A stretch of DNA of 51,203 nt from Tieghemiomyces parasiticus (GCA_027575765.1 JANBPT010000246.1:1-51203); one strand, 5' to 3'; numbered from the stretch's first letter, positions 13,975 through 27,451 are shown. Numbers and translations are program-made. The notes: generated by a model not told the origin, from the letters alone.

Positions 13975-16537
13975 TTAGCCCTCCCCCTCCCTCCATAGCC
14001 TTAATCGATGGTCGTTTGCGAATAGAGCAGGATAGGGCTGGGGGGGGGAGAAAGGTGATATAGGCGATGGCATGATTTTATTTATTGATGTCTACTGTCC
14101 TAACCGTATCGAGGTGTGGCTGCGCAATTGAAATATCAATAACCATTATTTCATCAAAATCGCTCATTCTGGTGCAGGCCTTAGATGCGTTTCTCCAAGG
14201 TTTAACCATACAATGTACGTCAAGGGCGGAGGAGGAGGAGGGAGGGGGAGATACCTGCCGTACAGCTCATGCTTGGTATTACTATGTCCCCATTTTGACC
14301 AACCACTCCAAGCCAGCGGCAACGACGGCGGGGCAATGGGCAAGCCGTTGGTAGCTGCCTGTCGGGCCACGACTAAAAGGTAGTACCCGGCCGTCACACG
14401 GTGCTAATCCGTGTCAAACCCCCTCGCTCGTATTATACGCGCCTCCTCCACTTGATCCAATTGTAAGGCTGGCGATTCATCGCGTCGACAGGCCCCGTGT
14501 AACTCCTAGGGCCAAAGAAAATACATACAGCTAAGCATAACTTCTTCACGCCCTCCTCCCTCCTATTCTCTCTCCCTCTCTTGCTCGCCCTCTCGATCGG
14601 TCTCTTCTGCAGGCTCGACCTAGGTCGATTGATGTCAAGCTAGTAGGCCGTGGCTGCTTCGTGTATTGGCTTGTGTTGGTAGGGTGGTTTGGCAAGGAAG
14701 CGCTCTGAGATTGCCCCGTGCGACCACGGTCAAGCCCTATACGACGATATCCATTGTCCCGTATCATTCAATGACCGGGTCGCTGGGAGGGAAGGAGGAA
14801 GGGAAGGCGACTATCTGCACGGTACCCAAGCGCCGTACGTTTTGGTACCAAAGAATAGCCAGCCTCTCTTCATCAATCTCGCCCGCAGAGGGAAGTGGGG
14901 AGGAAGAGGAGAGGGGTGCTACCGCCTGCTGAAGCGTCGCTTGCGAATGGCCGGTCCTGTGACTGAAGGGGGAGGGCCGTGTCGTACCCAGAATTCTGGG
15001 ATTCCACCATTACTAACGCACCTCCTTCTCCCCCGCCACGTCCCCTCTTCTCCACCTTTGCCAGGCCGAACGAGGGAGGGGAGGGTGGGTACCCTGCTCT
15101 AGGATTCAAGGGACACGCGAACGAAAATGGGTGATGAGAGAGGTAGGGGAGGTGGAGCGGGGACTGGAAAGTGAGGGGAGAGACAAGTAAAATAAAATAA
15201 AACACCATTTTAGGGTGGAGATGGCGAAAGTGGAAGGGTGGTGAGGACGACAACAGGGATAGGGCGGTGTCAGCTGTGTCTGCCTTCCCGTATTCCCGAC
15301 TCCTTCCAGCACCCCGTCCTAGCAATTTGGTCGGCGAGACGACGAAAGGGTGTAAGGCTGCTCCATTTCATTCGTATGCCCTTTTAAACCTATAATACAG
15401 CCCGGAACTGAAGGCCCCGAGTGCCACGGCTGTCCGTCAAAAAATCGAGAGAGAGAGAGAGAGCATGGTAATAGGAGGCGTGGGTGTCGGGGGGGGAAAG
15501 TGCGCATCGATTTTTCGGCTTATCGATAGGCAGGCCTGCCCATGTTGTGTATGTGATTACCAATAGTGGGATACTCTAGACTCAACATAGTGTACGGGGG
15601 CGCCGGCGTAGGAAGGCGGGCGTGTTGGTGACACCAAGGGAAAACCCTGCGTCAGTAGCCATTGCAGCGCCAGTCACGAATCCCGGATTACTAAATGGCA
15701 CTAAGTTGTTGTTATTTTTTTGACAAGGACGCCAGATAGGGCCAGTCTTTAGCGCCATCTGGGCACAGGCCGTGCCCACTCTTCCCTCTCATATAAACAA
15801 GTATACTAGTAGTGGAGCCAAAACCAATGTGTTTAGGAGGCTGAAACGCTGACTGAACACGGGTGGATACACGGAAGCGGGGAGAGTGTAGGACGTGGGG
15901 ATGTGAGGAGGGTGGGGCGAGGGAAATTAGGCTAGTGTAGTAGGCTGTTTAAGGTTGGCCTTCAATGTACTAACCCGGCACTTCCATAGCTACAAATGTC
16001 GTAGATGTCCGAGATAGCAAACCCTGTCAGCAGTCAGGGGGGGGGGTTTAGCTCGATATTGGCACTATGGAAAGGGCAACTGGGAAGGGGCGAATGAAAG
16101 AGAATGGGGATGTCCTTGCTGATGTCGGTGCCAATGTGCCCAAGACCGTCAGCGAGACCGCAAGAGCAATATAGTAATCTGCATGCTGGCCAACCAAGTA
16201 GAGCACCGTTAGATTACTTTTAACGGCATAGTTAAGACGGATATGCATCGGGGGAGTCAAGGAAGGCTCAACCGCCCCAACCCATTTCCTAACGTGTTGG
16301 GTGTTCTAGATCCCACCTGGACTTTAAGTTACCTTTAACGTGTCCACCTACATACTCTAACAACGCTTGGGTCATTGTCGATGTGTGTCACACGCACCCA
16401 TTGGTAGGCTCGTAATGGAGTGAGGTGCTCTGTAGCCCTCCTTTCGAGTCAAGGGGTGGTCGGCAACAGGTCTTGAACAAGTCAGTGAGTTGTCCAATAA
16501 ATGGACAGTGTTTATACTTACCATTGGTATATGTACT

Positions 16538-16643
16538 TATTTCTGGTGGACATGCGACGCGTTGCAGGTTGATAATATCGCCGAATATATCGATCAGCGT
16601 GACTGCCAAGTTGTGGACAATATCCTCAACTTGCAGGTTCGAT
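16538..16643 (-). other. Possible isolated exon in the gene-empty block
   Basis: On the minus strand an open stretch starts after a CTGCAAG acceptor-like site and runs about 35 codons to a strong donor (G then GTAAGTAT). Its translation is a mixed amphipathic sequence beginning VEDIVHNLAVTL, unlike the random frames around it. The opposite strand is also open here, no partner exon was found, and the frame has no ATG. It may be a relic or chance. Confidence 0.12.
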
Positions 16644-19600
16644 TGTGGAGTAAAGGGGGGAGGTGAGGATGCGTCATAGGCCACCGGAGATGCACGCTAT
16701 TGCGTATGGTAAAGCCGTCAGCCAGCTTCATGTCAACTTATGATTCGAACATCCAAAGGTGAGTGAAAGGGAGGGGGGGGGGCGATCATACGTGGATTAG
16801 AGACGATTCAGAGCTGGAGTCCTGAGTTGATCATTTCCGTTCTGGTAATTTAGTGGGCTGGGCTCCCCTGATTTACGTTTTTTAGGCCACAGTTCACCGA
16901 TCGGCCCTGGCTGTCATTGCAACCAACTCAGCACATCTAATCGGTCCAACCACTGTATTGGGTGGCAATAATCTAGATAATACAGGGGTCCACTTTCATC
17001 AGTAGTTCCAAGCTCCATCCGGCCAGATACCACTCTTTACGGCAGTATGCTCGTACCTATCTACCAACCCCGACCGTTCGTCTACTGCTTACGCCCCAAC
17101 AGGGAACTTTGTAGCTGCTACGCAAAAATACATGGTTAAATATTGCTACAGATTGACTGGCGAGCGTAATCCACGACGACGACGACTACTACTTAACCTC
17201 TACATCCCGTATGGGGCCGAGGTGGGATATTAGACCTTATTCTCCCACCGTTAACGCCTCGTTAGAAATCTAGGTTCAACCATGTGAAGGAGCCACCCGC
17301 CCGTAAGTGGCCGTACTCCACATTTGCCAAATTCTGCCACCTATCGATTTAACATGGCAATACCCTAGTTCAGCTGAGCAGCCAAGGGAAGGGCACCGGT
17401 CGCACAGGTGGGTCTCTGTATGGGTCAGAATTGGCCAATTCTTTCCAATGGGACTGGTACCATATCCTTTTTACACAGCAGTCAGGAAGGAGAGAGTATC
17501 GACACGATGGTGACACTAGAAAGAAAGTGGAAGCACTTTATGCACTTAAATGTGATGATGACTGGGGCACGGGTATGTTGATTGAAAAATAAAAGAGCGG
17601 AAGGGGGGAGGAAGAAGCCAGTGGTTCAGATGAAGGGTTCCCCTGAAAGATAGGACGGATGGTAAGGTAACATCTGGTGAGCAGTGGGTGATCCTTTGGC
17701 CGAGAGAAGGGGTCTCGTCAAAATCAGATGGCCCAGGCAGCCCGGTTAGTCCGTAGGTGTATGGTAAGCCAAGGGAGTACAAAGTTACCATTGCCTTCGA
17801 ATGCATGACGACGTGCCTCGTGACCCAGTCCTCGGCGACTAAGTTTCAGGTAGATAACGAGTTAAACAGATTTCTATGATTAAGCAGTTGCCGGTATCAA
17901 CGCAGTATTATAAAGTATATGGGTTATACTTTTCAATACTATACACAATACACGATGGCCGGACGTCCTATATCTAGTCGATCGCCCGCTGTGATGCCTG
18001 GAAGGGTCCGATGGAATGGCTACCGGCGTGCCAGCTAGCTGTTGGACCAATACCGTCCCGGATACTGGTTAAGACGTTGAGGGTTGTACTCTACGTTCAT
18101 AGGAGGCCATTAAATAATTACCATGCGAGCGTTTATTACCTCCAGTGCAATGTATGCCTGTGACGTCAAGGATGCGTGCAAACTCCCGCCGCCACTCAGG
18201 CTGGCCGGTCAACTGAACTTGTGTGCCAAGTGGGCCTTGTCAGCAGGCTATCATTTTTAGCCGGATGCTTATCATATGGAACGAGCAGGCCCCAGTATTA
18301 GAATATTCGAGTTTATACGATTCATTTCGTCCATTACTTGATTGAATTCAATCAACTCCTACCCCCCTGGGAGGTTAGCGAACGCAATCCGACCGGAAGG
18401 TAGGCCTATTTTGCTTAGATAGTGGTCTTTACTTGGGTATAGGGAGGAAAATCCTGAGTCCAATGGCATAGGCACAGGTTTCAGAACGTGCATGGTGGCT
18501 ACTTTTTGCTGTAGCACCCTTAACCTATATTATGCACTCCCACATGCCTTGTACATATCGGCAACGGGTAGAATGTCAAATACACACCCCGGCCAAGTTT
18601 CATTAGTTGCAACAGCGAGATTAGGAGACGAAATCACCTTGGTAGTCGGCAATGCATTTATTACCTTTCCCCTACCGACGGTACATTAAGGGTGGTAGGG
18701 AGGGGGTTATGGCTACATGCCTCCTTTGTATGCCACATAATATTTCCGGTTTTATGATTGTGTACAGCATCGCACACCCGTACATGACCCACAATACCTG
18801 TCAGTCCGGTGTAGTCCTAGCCCGCAGTCATCAGGAGTAGTAAGTTGAAAAGAATGTACGTCAACTACTGACAGGCGGCGTATCGGCCGGATACAGCATG
18901 GCTATCCGTGTCCCGGGCGCCACCTGGACGTCATAGCGGGAAAGGGTGAGAGCTGGCATGGTAGACTTCAAGGGACAGGCTGTATCCGACGTTGTTCGGT
19001 ACTTAGGATCTTATCGAAAACGTGCATGATCGACAGTATGAAGACCTGCTAATATCCATGTTTACATGCCCGACAGTACGGTTACTATCAGTCCGGTTAG
19101 GGCACTAGCAGTGACCCAGATGTGGGAGTATGTCGCACCCTAACATTACGTTGTGTACACCGATAAAAAAACATATCCGGGTAAATGATGGCAGGTAAGG
19201 TATAATTTTCCATGGTCCTTCGAGGACCAGCAGGAAACTTCCCGTGATCATACCGACAAAACAAACCAAAAACATTGTTGCCCTGGGGTAAGTGGCACAA
19301 CACACTGTCTGCTGCAAACGACGTCATAGTGATGACCATAGTCGGAGAATAAAAAAATAGGAAAAATAGCCTATCGGAGAATTTATTTATAATTTTGACT
19401 TGCATAGAAGCTTAATATGCAGGGCTGGTGAGCGGGTTTAGCTAAGACACACACGAATAAGTGGGCTAACCAGGAGTCATTGAATGACGGCCCGGTTGAG
19501 CTCAGATTGTACTTTTTATACATTAGCTTCCGCCATCTATCTTTTCAATATACACCACTACTACTTAAAAACATAAGGGGAAGTAGTTTAGTGGGCTTGG

Positions 19601-22600
19601 CGCATCACCGCTGTCAAGTGTGAGGGCAGAGCAAGGTGAGCCTGAAGGGAAGGGGGGGACAAATAAGGGGGAGGCAGGTGGTGTTCCGACTATCCTGCAG
19701 TACAGGCGGGGACTCACAGAGCCAGACTGCAGCGGCCCATTAGACTGGTAAGCCCAGCAATGTCAATGGACCAATGCCCCTCCCCATTATTTTTTTAGCG
19801 CTTGTCGGTCCTTTGGCAAAACGGTCCGTCGGAGAATTTATCATACCGGCGGAGAATTCCTGTTTGCCAGAGGTCTTCACCTGATGTCATTACTTGGATT
19901 ATCACTTTCTACCCTGACTCATGCACCAACCACCAGCTTTGAGGCGAGGTCGTAAATCATGTGGATCGCATGAGCCTCGGCGGTCGGCCGAAAGGCACCT
20001 GTCAACCTACCCCCTGTGCATTTAGTCCACTTGTGCCATCCCGGCCACTTGAAGGTTAGAATGGGCGCATCGGCCCTAGATTTTCGAGGCGGTCGACTAG
20101 CAATACCGTCCCCCCTCCGTGTCAGTACAAACCTTCACCGCCGCCATGCTGGATAGATGGGGTCTTGGCGAGTGAGAGTTGATCTGGCCGCAGGCCGAAT
20201 TCCTGTTACAGTCTAAAATAGTTAGCTTGGAAAATGAGGGTAGGATAATATACGCTTGGAGAAGGGGGATAGCCACGGTGGTGGTTACAGCGTGGATGGT
20301 AAGTGGGTGGGTGGGCTGTACAGAGGCAGATGATCGCCAACCTGGTCAAGTCATAACTCGAACAAAGAGATTAAAGGGAACCGGGCTATACCATGTAGCG
20401 TCGGCTCTAAACGATGTAGGGAGTTCCCTGAGTGGGGCGCTGTGGAGTGGAAGGCTAGAGGGAAGCAAGGGAGGGATGGGGTGGGGGTTCCGCCATCAAT
20501 CAGAGGGCGGGTTAGGTTTTAGGGGAGGGGACAATAAGCTGGTCTCATGATGGATGAAAAAGGGGAGAGAAAGGGGTAGGGTGAGGACATTGATCCCTTT
20601 GGGGACGTGGGCTCTTACTGTGCAGCTGGCATATTGAGTTAACCTTGGCGAAAGGGTGAGTGGTTGAGGCGGAGATCGAATAGAATGGGCAGCCAAGTTG
20701 TATTGTGTGGAGTGGCGCCGTCGGGTGCGCCTCTGTCACCTCTTTCGATCACCTCCTGCCCCTTCGGTTGCCCAATCAAAGCCGCGCGGTGATATATGAC
20801 ACAGGGTACCAACCAGCGGAGTATCGCTGGCGGTAATCTTTATAGGGACTTGGCGGGTAAGCCTCTCTCTTCCATCCCCCCTCAAATCGCAGCTTTGAAA
20901 CCGGGGCGGTCCGAGGCCACTAGGGCGAGCCAAAGGTGGTGCCATGAACCTCATTTGTCAAACGCAGCCGAACCGTATTTCTCTTGCTTGCAAAGCGAAG
21001 CTGAACATTAAGGCAGTTATCGGCAGTGGTTGGGATACGGGTACACAACGCTAATGTTTTATTGTCTAGCCCCTAGAATGGGGCCAATATCGCCACAGTA
21101 TTAGGTAGTTCCGGGAAAGAACACAAATGGCTACCGACGGGCTTCGCTACTGTCAGCGCGTCCCCCCGGTTGACCCATCACCACGCACCGCCCCAGTCTC
21201 GTCCCAACCAACCCTCGAGCTTTGTCTTCTTCCACTCTTTGGTACCGTACGCCCTGCCTGGACGTTTGGCCGCTGAGTTTAAAAATGCAGACACTAGGTG
21301 ATCCTATGACCACTGTTTCACAAGGATGGGCCGGCCCCAGGGTAAACAATGTACCTACAGAGTCTAGACTGGCAATCTCGCACGGAGTTGTGGTGAGGGG
21401 TGGGTTAGCCAGCACGTTCCTAGACATGAGGGTATTAGAATGAGTACGGAATACAAGTGTGTAACATAAATTTACAGCCGCTGGCCCTTGATAGTAGCTC
21501 AGTGATCTCCGGTAATGATTATTATTTTTTTGGCAAAGGGGCTAAAATGGGCACCACGGCCTACCACTGGCTGCAAGGCTGCGTCAACAGTTTTGACCCG
21601 ACCACCAGGATGCATGACGGTAGTCGAGCAGTGGGTGGCGGTTGACCTAACTGCCTGCCCCCCCCCCTCACGTCCATGGCCATGCCCTGACACGTAGGCA
21701 GCCCGGCGCTACGTTCACCCCATTGTAGGTTATTAGTCTGATACCCTGTCTAATCTGACCCAGCCAATCGGTATTCGTCTTTTCACCCGCGTGCCCACTG
21801 ACCACTGCTTCCAATTTCATACGTTCACAAAAACCACAACAGTGATGCGGGTAGGCCACCTTCCTCTCCTTTCCCAAGCAGCAAGTTTAATGTTTTTCTT
21901 TTCGGTTACCATGGATAGCCGGCTTTTGAGGCCATGCTGGAAGTCAAGAAAGGGCGATGAGAGGGTCGGTAGACCACAAGGTGGCAAGTTTTCAGTAGGC
22001 AACCGACCACTACCTCTGTTATCCTGTGACGTGGGTTCCACTCCCTAGAAATTCCAGGAGAAATTGGAATTAGATTCGTACCGCAGCACAGTGCCATGAC
22101 GCCCCCGCTCCCCCCTTTTTTCCATTGCTTAGGCCAGTTGATTAGATTATGTACGTTGGTTAGGCAGTACATTACCGGTACTGTCGTCCACATATATTTT
22201 TTGCTAGCGGAGGGTGAAGTTTCAGCCTCTATTCGGTATGATTGCCATGTTTGCCGAGGAGAGCGGTGGTGACGGGCCGTACCAATCTCTAGAAGAGATG
22301 AACAGCCGCCCTGCGCGATTGTTCCAGGGTCGGAGTTTCATAATCCAGTGAACGTGATAGGGACGCTATGTGGGACCTGGGATGGTGCTGATCGCCAAGG
22401 AAATGTCGGTTTAGAAAGAAATCCACCCGATCCCATTGCTATGGGCCGAGGCTGGGACTGGCACCATCTAGCCAGATTAGGTTGGTAGTGTCAGTTCAAT
22501 ATCGATTCCGGCCAACGACGGCCAAGTGGCGTGGTCCCGTTTTCGTAAAACCCCCTAGCTCAGCCCTTCCGTACTAAGATATACCCCCTTCACCGGACAG

Positions 22601-24990
22601 TAATTCATGAACAGCTTGCGGTGGAGACTTGTCTGGCCGAGCGTAGCGGATACTAGCTGGGTCAACTCTATTGTCGGATGCCTCACAGTCTCTATGAGAA
22701 GCCAATTATCGTTACTACGGACCGCTTCCCAGGGTTACATCACCCAGGTCGGGCATTGGTTACCGGCTCAAGTTGGTAGGCAACCTGTCGATCCCAGCCC
22801 CACATGCACGATACCTCAGCTGATCACCTGAAACAATACATATGTGGTAACCTGCATTTGTGTGACTCGGAACCGAGGGCCACCATTTGTTCAAAATTCT
22901 GGGACGCTTTACACCCTATTCTCCACATAAATATAGCGGCGGTTCCCGCTTCAATGAGGATACCCTTTTATCCCACCCCGAGACACGGTGGCACCTGGTT
23001 GGTTGGCCCTTCCCTCCCTACTTCTTTTGCAACATCATCAGCCAAGGAAACCTACTTTGAGAGGCACGCTACAACTATTGGGGAGGGGTGGCGAACCCCA
23101 CCTGGAAGGAGTGTTCGGTGCACTCCTTCATTCAGTAGTTAGAGTGGTCAGTTGTAATGAAGGACTTGGTGCGTCGAACTATGTACAGGTGCGGGTACTG
23201 GATAAGAACCGCTTTTATAACTTCTGGTGTGCGCTACTACCAGATACAGAAGGAAAGTAAAGTGGTTTGTAGACTCGGCTCGAATGTTTCAGGCTTTGGC
23301 CTCGTAGGTGAAGGCTTGGCGAGGTCTCCCTGGCACGTCGGCATGTATAGCCCATTCTACAACCAGACCATTCTCTGCGGCACAGTATACCTTTTCATCC
23401 TTCTACCATATCGGCATCTAAAGCCTTCGCTGTCACCCCGCTCAAAGTTACCCAATGTGGTGTGCGGGCTCTCATTTTTGAACATATTCTCTGGAGCTGT
23501 ATGGTCCAGGACATACCTTCCGGACTAAATCTGCTACAGGGGTCTACTGCGTCTATATTTCTCCATCGATATGAGAAAGCCCCCGATTGAGTGCCGAGTT
23601 CGACTCCATTGGACATGGCCCCATATCTGGCCACCCATTGGGCAAAACTGGCAAGTTTTAGGGAGGACGATATTTAGGCCCTTTTGAATAAAGAGCCTCA
23701 ACTGGCCAGTGGGAAAGTATCCTAAGTCTCCCGCACTACCTTCGCTATCATGCACACTACGCTATAAGAGGCCTCAGTAAATTTAGCTTCGTCAAGGGCT
23801 GCACACCCTCCCACGGCCTCACCAATACCTAGTATCATCAAGAAGTATATGATGTTGGAGGTTTTGCTGAAGCGCTTATGATGGTGTCAAGGGCAACTTA
23901 CTAGACGTTATTTTCACTGATGACGAGGACGGTCTCGTACCTTGCACACCAACCTCTAGTTTAAGATTTTTTTTAGACCTTGTACCCTGAAGGTAAACGT
24001 AAACCAACCTATTCTTACCATAGGTTTGAGACACCCGAGAGCTCTCTAACATTTTTTTTTCGCCCAAACGTGATCAGCCATAGCTAGGGATTGTTATCCT
24101 AAGCGACACGATCACTACCAACCACTATGTGCAGTACTGACCGGAGTCCCTGATCCAGGCCTGGCTAAAGCCCAATGAAAGTTTGGACCGACTTCTTTTT
24201 TTTTGGCTTTACCATAATAAGTTAACTCCGCGCCGTCCCTAATTAACCCAAGTCTAAATTGATAATAACGGAATAAAAGTGCACCCAAAGCCACCTTACA
24301 GCTCGGGTTTAACTACCTGCAATTTCTGGGAATTTGGAGGTATTAGAATGCAACTGGAGGGTAAATGACTTCCCATATCAGAGGCTTTTGTGGACAAATC
24401 TATATTTAAGCTTTCCAGCTTACAATCCGAAGACTATGGGAGTTGTTATAAGAAGTATATAGAAAGCTCTAATCGAGTACTCCAAAAGTATAAACATTAC
24501 CTTGGATATAGGGCTATTAGAGACAACTATATTCCAAATAGTTTATGATCTATCTGTGTCAAATAGGTGGTAACGCTTTGTCTGACATCCTGGCGGTAGC
24601 GCATAACCAGCATTAGGGCCGATGTCGCCATAGGGCTCATTTTTATCTATAACACCATGCTTCGACAGGTTGTTTGGCTAGGCTTACCAAGAAAGCTTAC
24701 ACTTGGGCGGCAGTAGAGACATAATGTAACCCTTAAACCATACGAACCTCTCCTATGTAGATGGAATTACTGTCTAAGGTGCTGGTCAGCCTCAAACAAT
24801 CAGCTATATACAGCCTATTGAATTCAAATCGTAATTCCACTGACGAAGTGTAGCCGTAGGCCGTAGAACGTATTGGCCGGAAGCACCCAATACACCGGGC
24901 CATGTTTCGTATGAATGATTATACAGGGTGTATGGTCTACATTAGAAAGAGAAAAGACTTGACTGCTACTACTAGCTTACTTCCTACCCC

Positions 24991-25116
24991 ATGTTTGATT
25001 ATGAGGATATTCTAGACGCCTTTCCGGCAATTGCGAAAACCATTGGTTTCACTCAAGGCATATTCAGCACTTCCGACATGATTGATCTGGACTACAAGCA
25101 ATGCGTTTATCCATGA
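24991..25116 (+). CDS. Possible 41-codon open frame in the AT-rich core
   Basis: An ATG-started frame of 41 codons in the most AT-rich part of the gene-empty block. The translation, starting MFDYEDILDAFPAIAK, has a natural-looking balance of acidic, hydrophobic and small residues. A stop lies six codons upstream in frame, after which an acceptor-like TAG precedes the open stretch, so it could also be one exon of a larger gene. No good donor was found downstream. No family is recognised. Confidence 0.15.
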   Translation: MFDYEDILDAFPAIAKTIGFTQGIFSTSDMIDLDYKQCVYP

Positions 25117-26755
25117 TATCCGCCATCTGACCTTGATCTACCTGTCGTGCAAGATCATTCCTAAGCCTGTATAGAGTCTCCTGTTTGGCAGAGTATTGAA
25201 ATCGCCAATAATTTTATATTTAGTTTGAGTAGTGTATGAATTATAGAAAGCAGGGCCTAAGTTTAGACTCACTGACTTGATCTCCGTCGCTGCTTGTCTT
25301 TTCAGCATAAATGTAAGAATTTTTCATTATCAGACCTGTCCATATTGAGGCCAAGTAGTACTAAACCTCCAATGTGATACAGACACGGCCTTCTTCTCGA
25401 CCGCGGCAGCCTGTCACTTTGGGACTACACAGCCAACAATGCTGGTCACCCCTTTTACGCTGCCTACCTCATTATTCTTTCCCCTGATTCCATGGACCTG
25501 GCCCCCGCTGCCCATGACCGGTAGGCAATCGGAGAGACGATACTCTATGTATCTCACACGATGGGCTTCTTTTACCCACCACGCACCAGCCGTGCTTACA
25601 ACTCCCGAGCCCTCAGACGTGGTGGCTGTCCTCTGCGGTACCCGAATAGTAGTAATAATACTAACAATAGACACTTGGGTTTGATATCTAGGGTAAGCCA
25701 CTATTAGTTCTAGTCCGGCGGATGAGTCAGCCTGCGGATCTTATACAGCGTCGACGTTACGAGATGGATACGTCCTTTCCATCCGTCTATCCAGCCAAGA
25801 TCAATACTGCCGTCGCCGGGGGAGGGGGGACAAGGACTGGTGATCAGGCTCTATCCCGCGCACAACCCAGCTGCTATAACTGCATTTCGTCCGTACCAAG
25901 TCAAACTGTCTTCGTTTTTGGATAAAAACTTGGGCAACCGGAGCGACGACCGGTTGAAGCTGATGATAATGAAAGGGCAAAAGGACTGCGTCACCGCCTT
26001 TTTTATGAACCTCACCTTTGCCATCTAGGTTCGAAGAGCTACTACAACCTCTGGATATAGCCGACGATCGCTAGCTTCATATTTTTGCACCTTCACTTCC
26101 CGTGGCAATGCCACACTTAATAATAAGACTCCACTTCCAGGTTGTTACCATTAAACTGTGTGTCGTAGGGACAACTACCCTAGAGGAAACTACGGTTAAG
26201 AACTAAGAGGCAAAAGGCTAATAAACTGAAGTGACTTACAAAAGAGTGAAATGATACCCGTGGAAACTGGTGATGTTGGATAAGCTATCATTTATTAGTA
26301 GCGACCCATAGGGTCTTTTATAGCAAAGGATGTCCAGCATCCAGCGTAGTAGCTGCACCTTGGATTAGAATAGAATCCCGGAACGATAGTGCAAGGCGGG
26401 GCTGGCGCCAAAGCATAATGAGAAGGCAGCTGCGTGACTGCTGGATCAATAAGGAATACTTATTGATGGAAGCTAACCCTAATGGATATAGGCGAAGACG
26501 CCTATTGAAGTAGGCGGCACCTAACATACCATGAAGGTGGCAGTCGCCACAAGGGGATATTGAATATGAGAATCGGCGAATAAAGGATGGAGGTGTCACA
26601 ACTGATCGGATCAGTAGTTTAGGGCACCACACTGTGAGATATATATGTATCTTTAATGAACTCGAAACTGTGCGTGGCTGCTATCCACCGAAAAAACTAA
26701 ATGACCCAAGGAGTTAATGTCCCCGTGCGAAAGAAAAAAATGCCCTTTAAAGACG

Positions 26756-27382
26756 CTAAATAGCACCAATCTCAGTTACATATTGAGTGCGTAATTGAAA
26801 CATTAAGCACTGAAACTTATTTTTCCGATCGGTATCGTTCTTTTTGGTATTTAAGTTTAGCTGCTCAGCTACCTGACGACAGTGTTGGGCTTTTTCAGAG
26901 TCACTCTTTTCCTTCCAATCTTCATCCTCCTTCAAACGGAAAAAGCCCTCAAGAAAACTGGATGCACCGTGTTCAAGAAAGCCGTGCACCGCCGTAGCTA
27001 AGTTGTCGTATATGATCTTCTTGTCTCTGGCTTCGCGAGATTTAAGCATAGTCCTTCCATCGCGTTCCTTGGCAGTCTTTACCGCCTCTAGGAATGGGCG
27101 CACGGCACGATCTACTGCGCCCCCAACAACTTCTGGCGTGTAGATCGGGTCAAGAATGTCAGTATACTTGCCCTTCTCAGATAGATTACTGAACGTAGTC
27201 TGTAGTGTTTCATCCATATACGTGATTACCCCAACGACATCAACATACTGAGGAAGGGGGTCAGCCGGAGGTTCCCGCTGGGGTTCCGTAGGCTGGGTCA
27301 GATTGGGGGTTGCGGGCATGGCCCAGGTGGTGAGGCAGAGCGTGAGGATGCCGGTGGAAATGTTGATGATAGAGATGCGCAT
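26756..27382 (-). CDS. Secreted orphan protein with signal peptide
   Basis: An intronless 208-aa protein of unrecognised family. The start is the first ATG. Residues 1 to about 22 form a clear secretion signal: a short basic start, a hydrophobic core, then a small-residue cleavage site near AMPA. A proline-rich segment follows (about residues 24-45). The rest is highly charged and helical, with many Lys, Glu and Asp and only two cysteines, too few for a classic disulfide-rich effector. There is no membrane segment after the signal, so the protein is probably exported. Codons use more A and T at the third position than the neighbouring genes. It sits at the right border of the 12.8-kb gene-empty block, a setting where lineage-specific secreted genes are often found; a role in host or environment interaction is only an inference. 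Confidence 0.7.
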   Translation of the reverse strand: MRISIINISTGILTLCLTTWAMPATPNLTQPTEPQREPPADPLPQYVDVVGVITYMDETLQTTFSNLSEKGKYTDILDPIYTPEVVGGAVDRAVRPFLEAVKTAKERDGRTMLKSREARDKKIIYDNLATAVHGFLEHGASSFLEGFFRLKEDEDWKEKSDSEKAQHCRQVAEQLNLNTKKNDTDRKNKFQCLMFQLRTQYVTEIGAI

Positions 27383-27451
27383 AGTGGGGAAATAAGGCCG
27401 CTGAGTGTACCTACTTGGGGAAGGAGAGGTTACGCTAAAAGAGGGCAGCAG

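Larger units (their letters stand above)
13975..26755. other. 12.8-kb gene-empty block with an AT-rich core
   Basis: No gene is supported over almost 13 kb, whereas the right half of the window has a gene every 3 kb or so. Base composition drifts by eye from GC-rich near 14-15 kb to clearly AT-rich near 24.0-25.4 kb, then recovers. Open frames stay short (the longest is 123 codons at 20179-20550) and have no recognisable domain. Isolated coding-looking patches occur at 24991-25116 and near 16538-16684. I see no tandem satellite, no long inverted repeat and no intact transposase or reverse transcriptase. Options are a decayed repeat block, a centromere-like region, or non-coding transcription units that cannot be recognised from sequence alone. 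Confidence 0.6.

Noticed and set aside
14085..14354. Open stretch with an acceptor-like site that might extend the Mediator-like gene
   Set aside because: The exon before it ends cleanly with a stop at 13974 and has no good donor near the end; joining them would be arbitrary.
20179..20550. 123-codon plus-strand open frame in the gene-empty block
   Set aside because: No recognisable domain, glycine-rich random-looking tail, and no splice partners.
25840..26054. Two adjacent coding-looking patches on the plus strand
   Set aside because: The second follows an acceptor-like CATCTAG, but no credible donor exists in the first patch, so no exon pair can be built.
26275..26640. Sequence starting TGTTGGATAAG, like the 5' end of a Ty1/copia LTR, with a 104-codon minus-strand frame
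   Set aside because: I found no matching CA end, no flanking target duplication, no second LTR and no retroelement protein.
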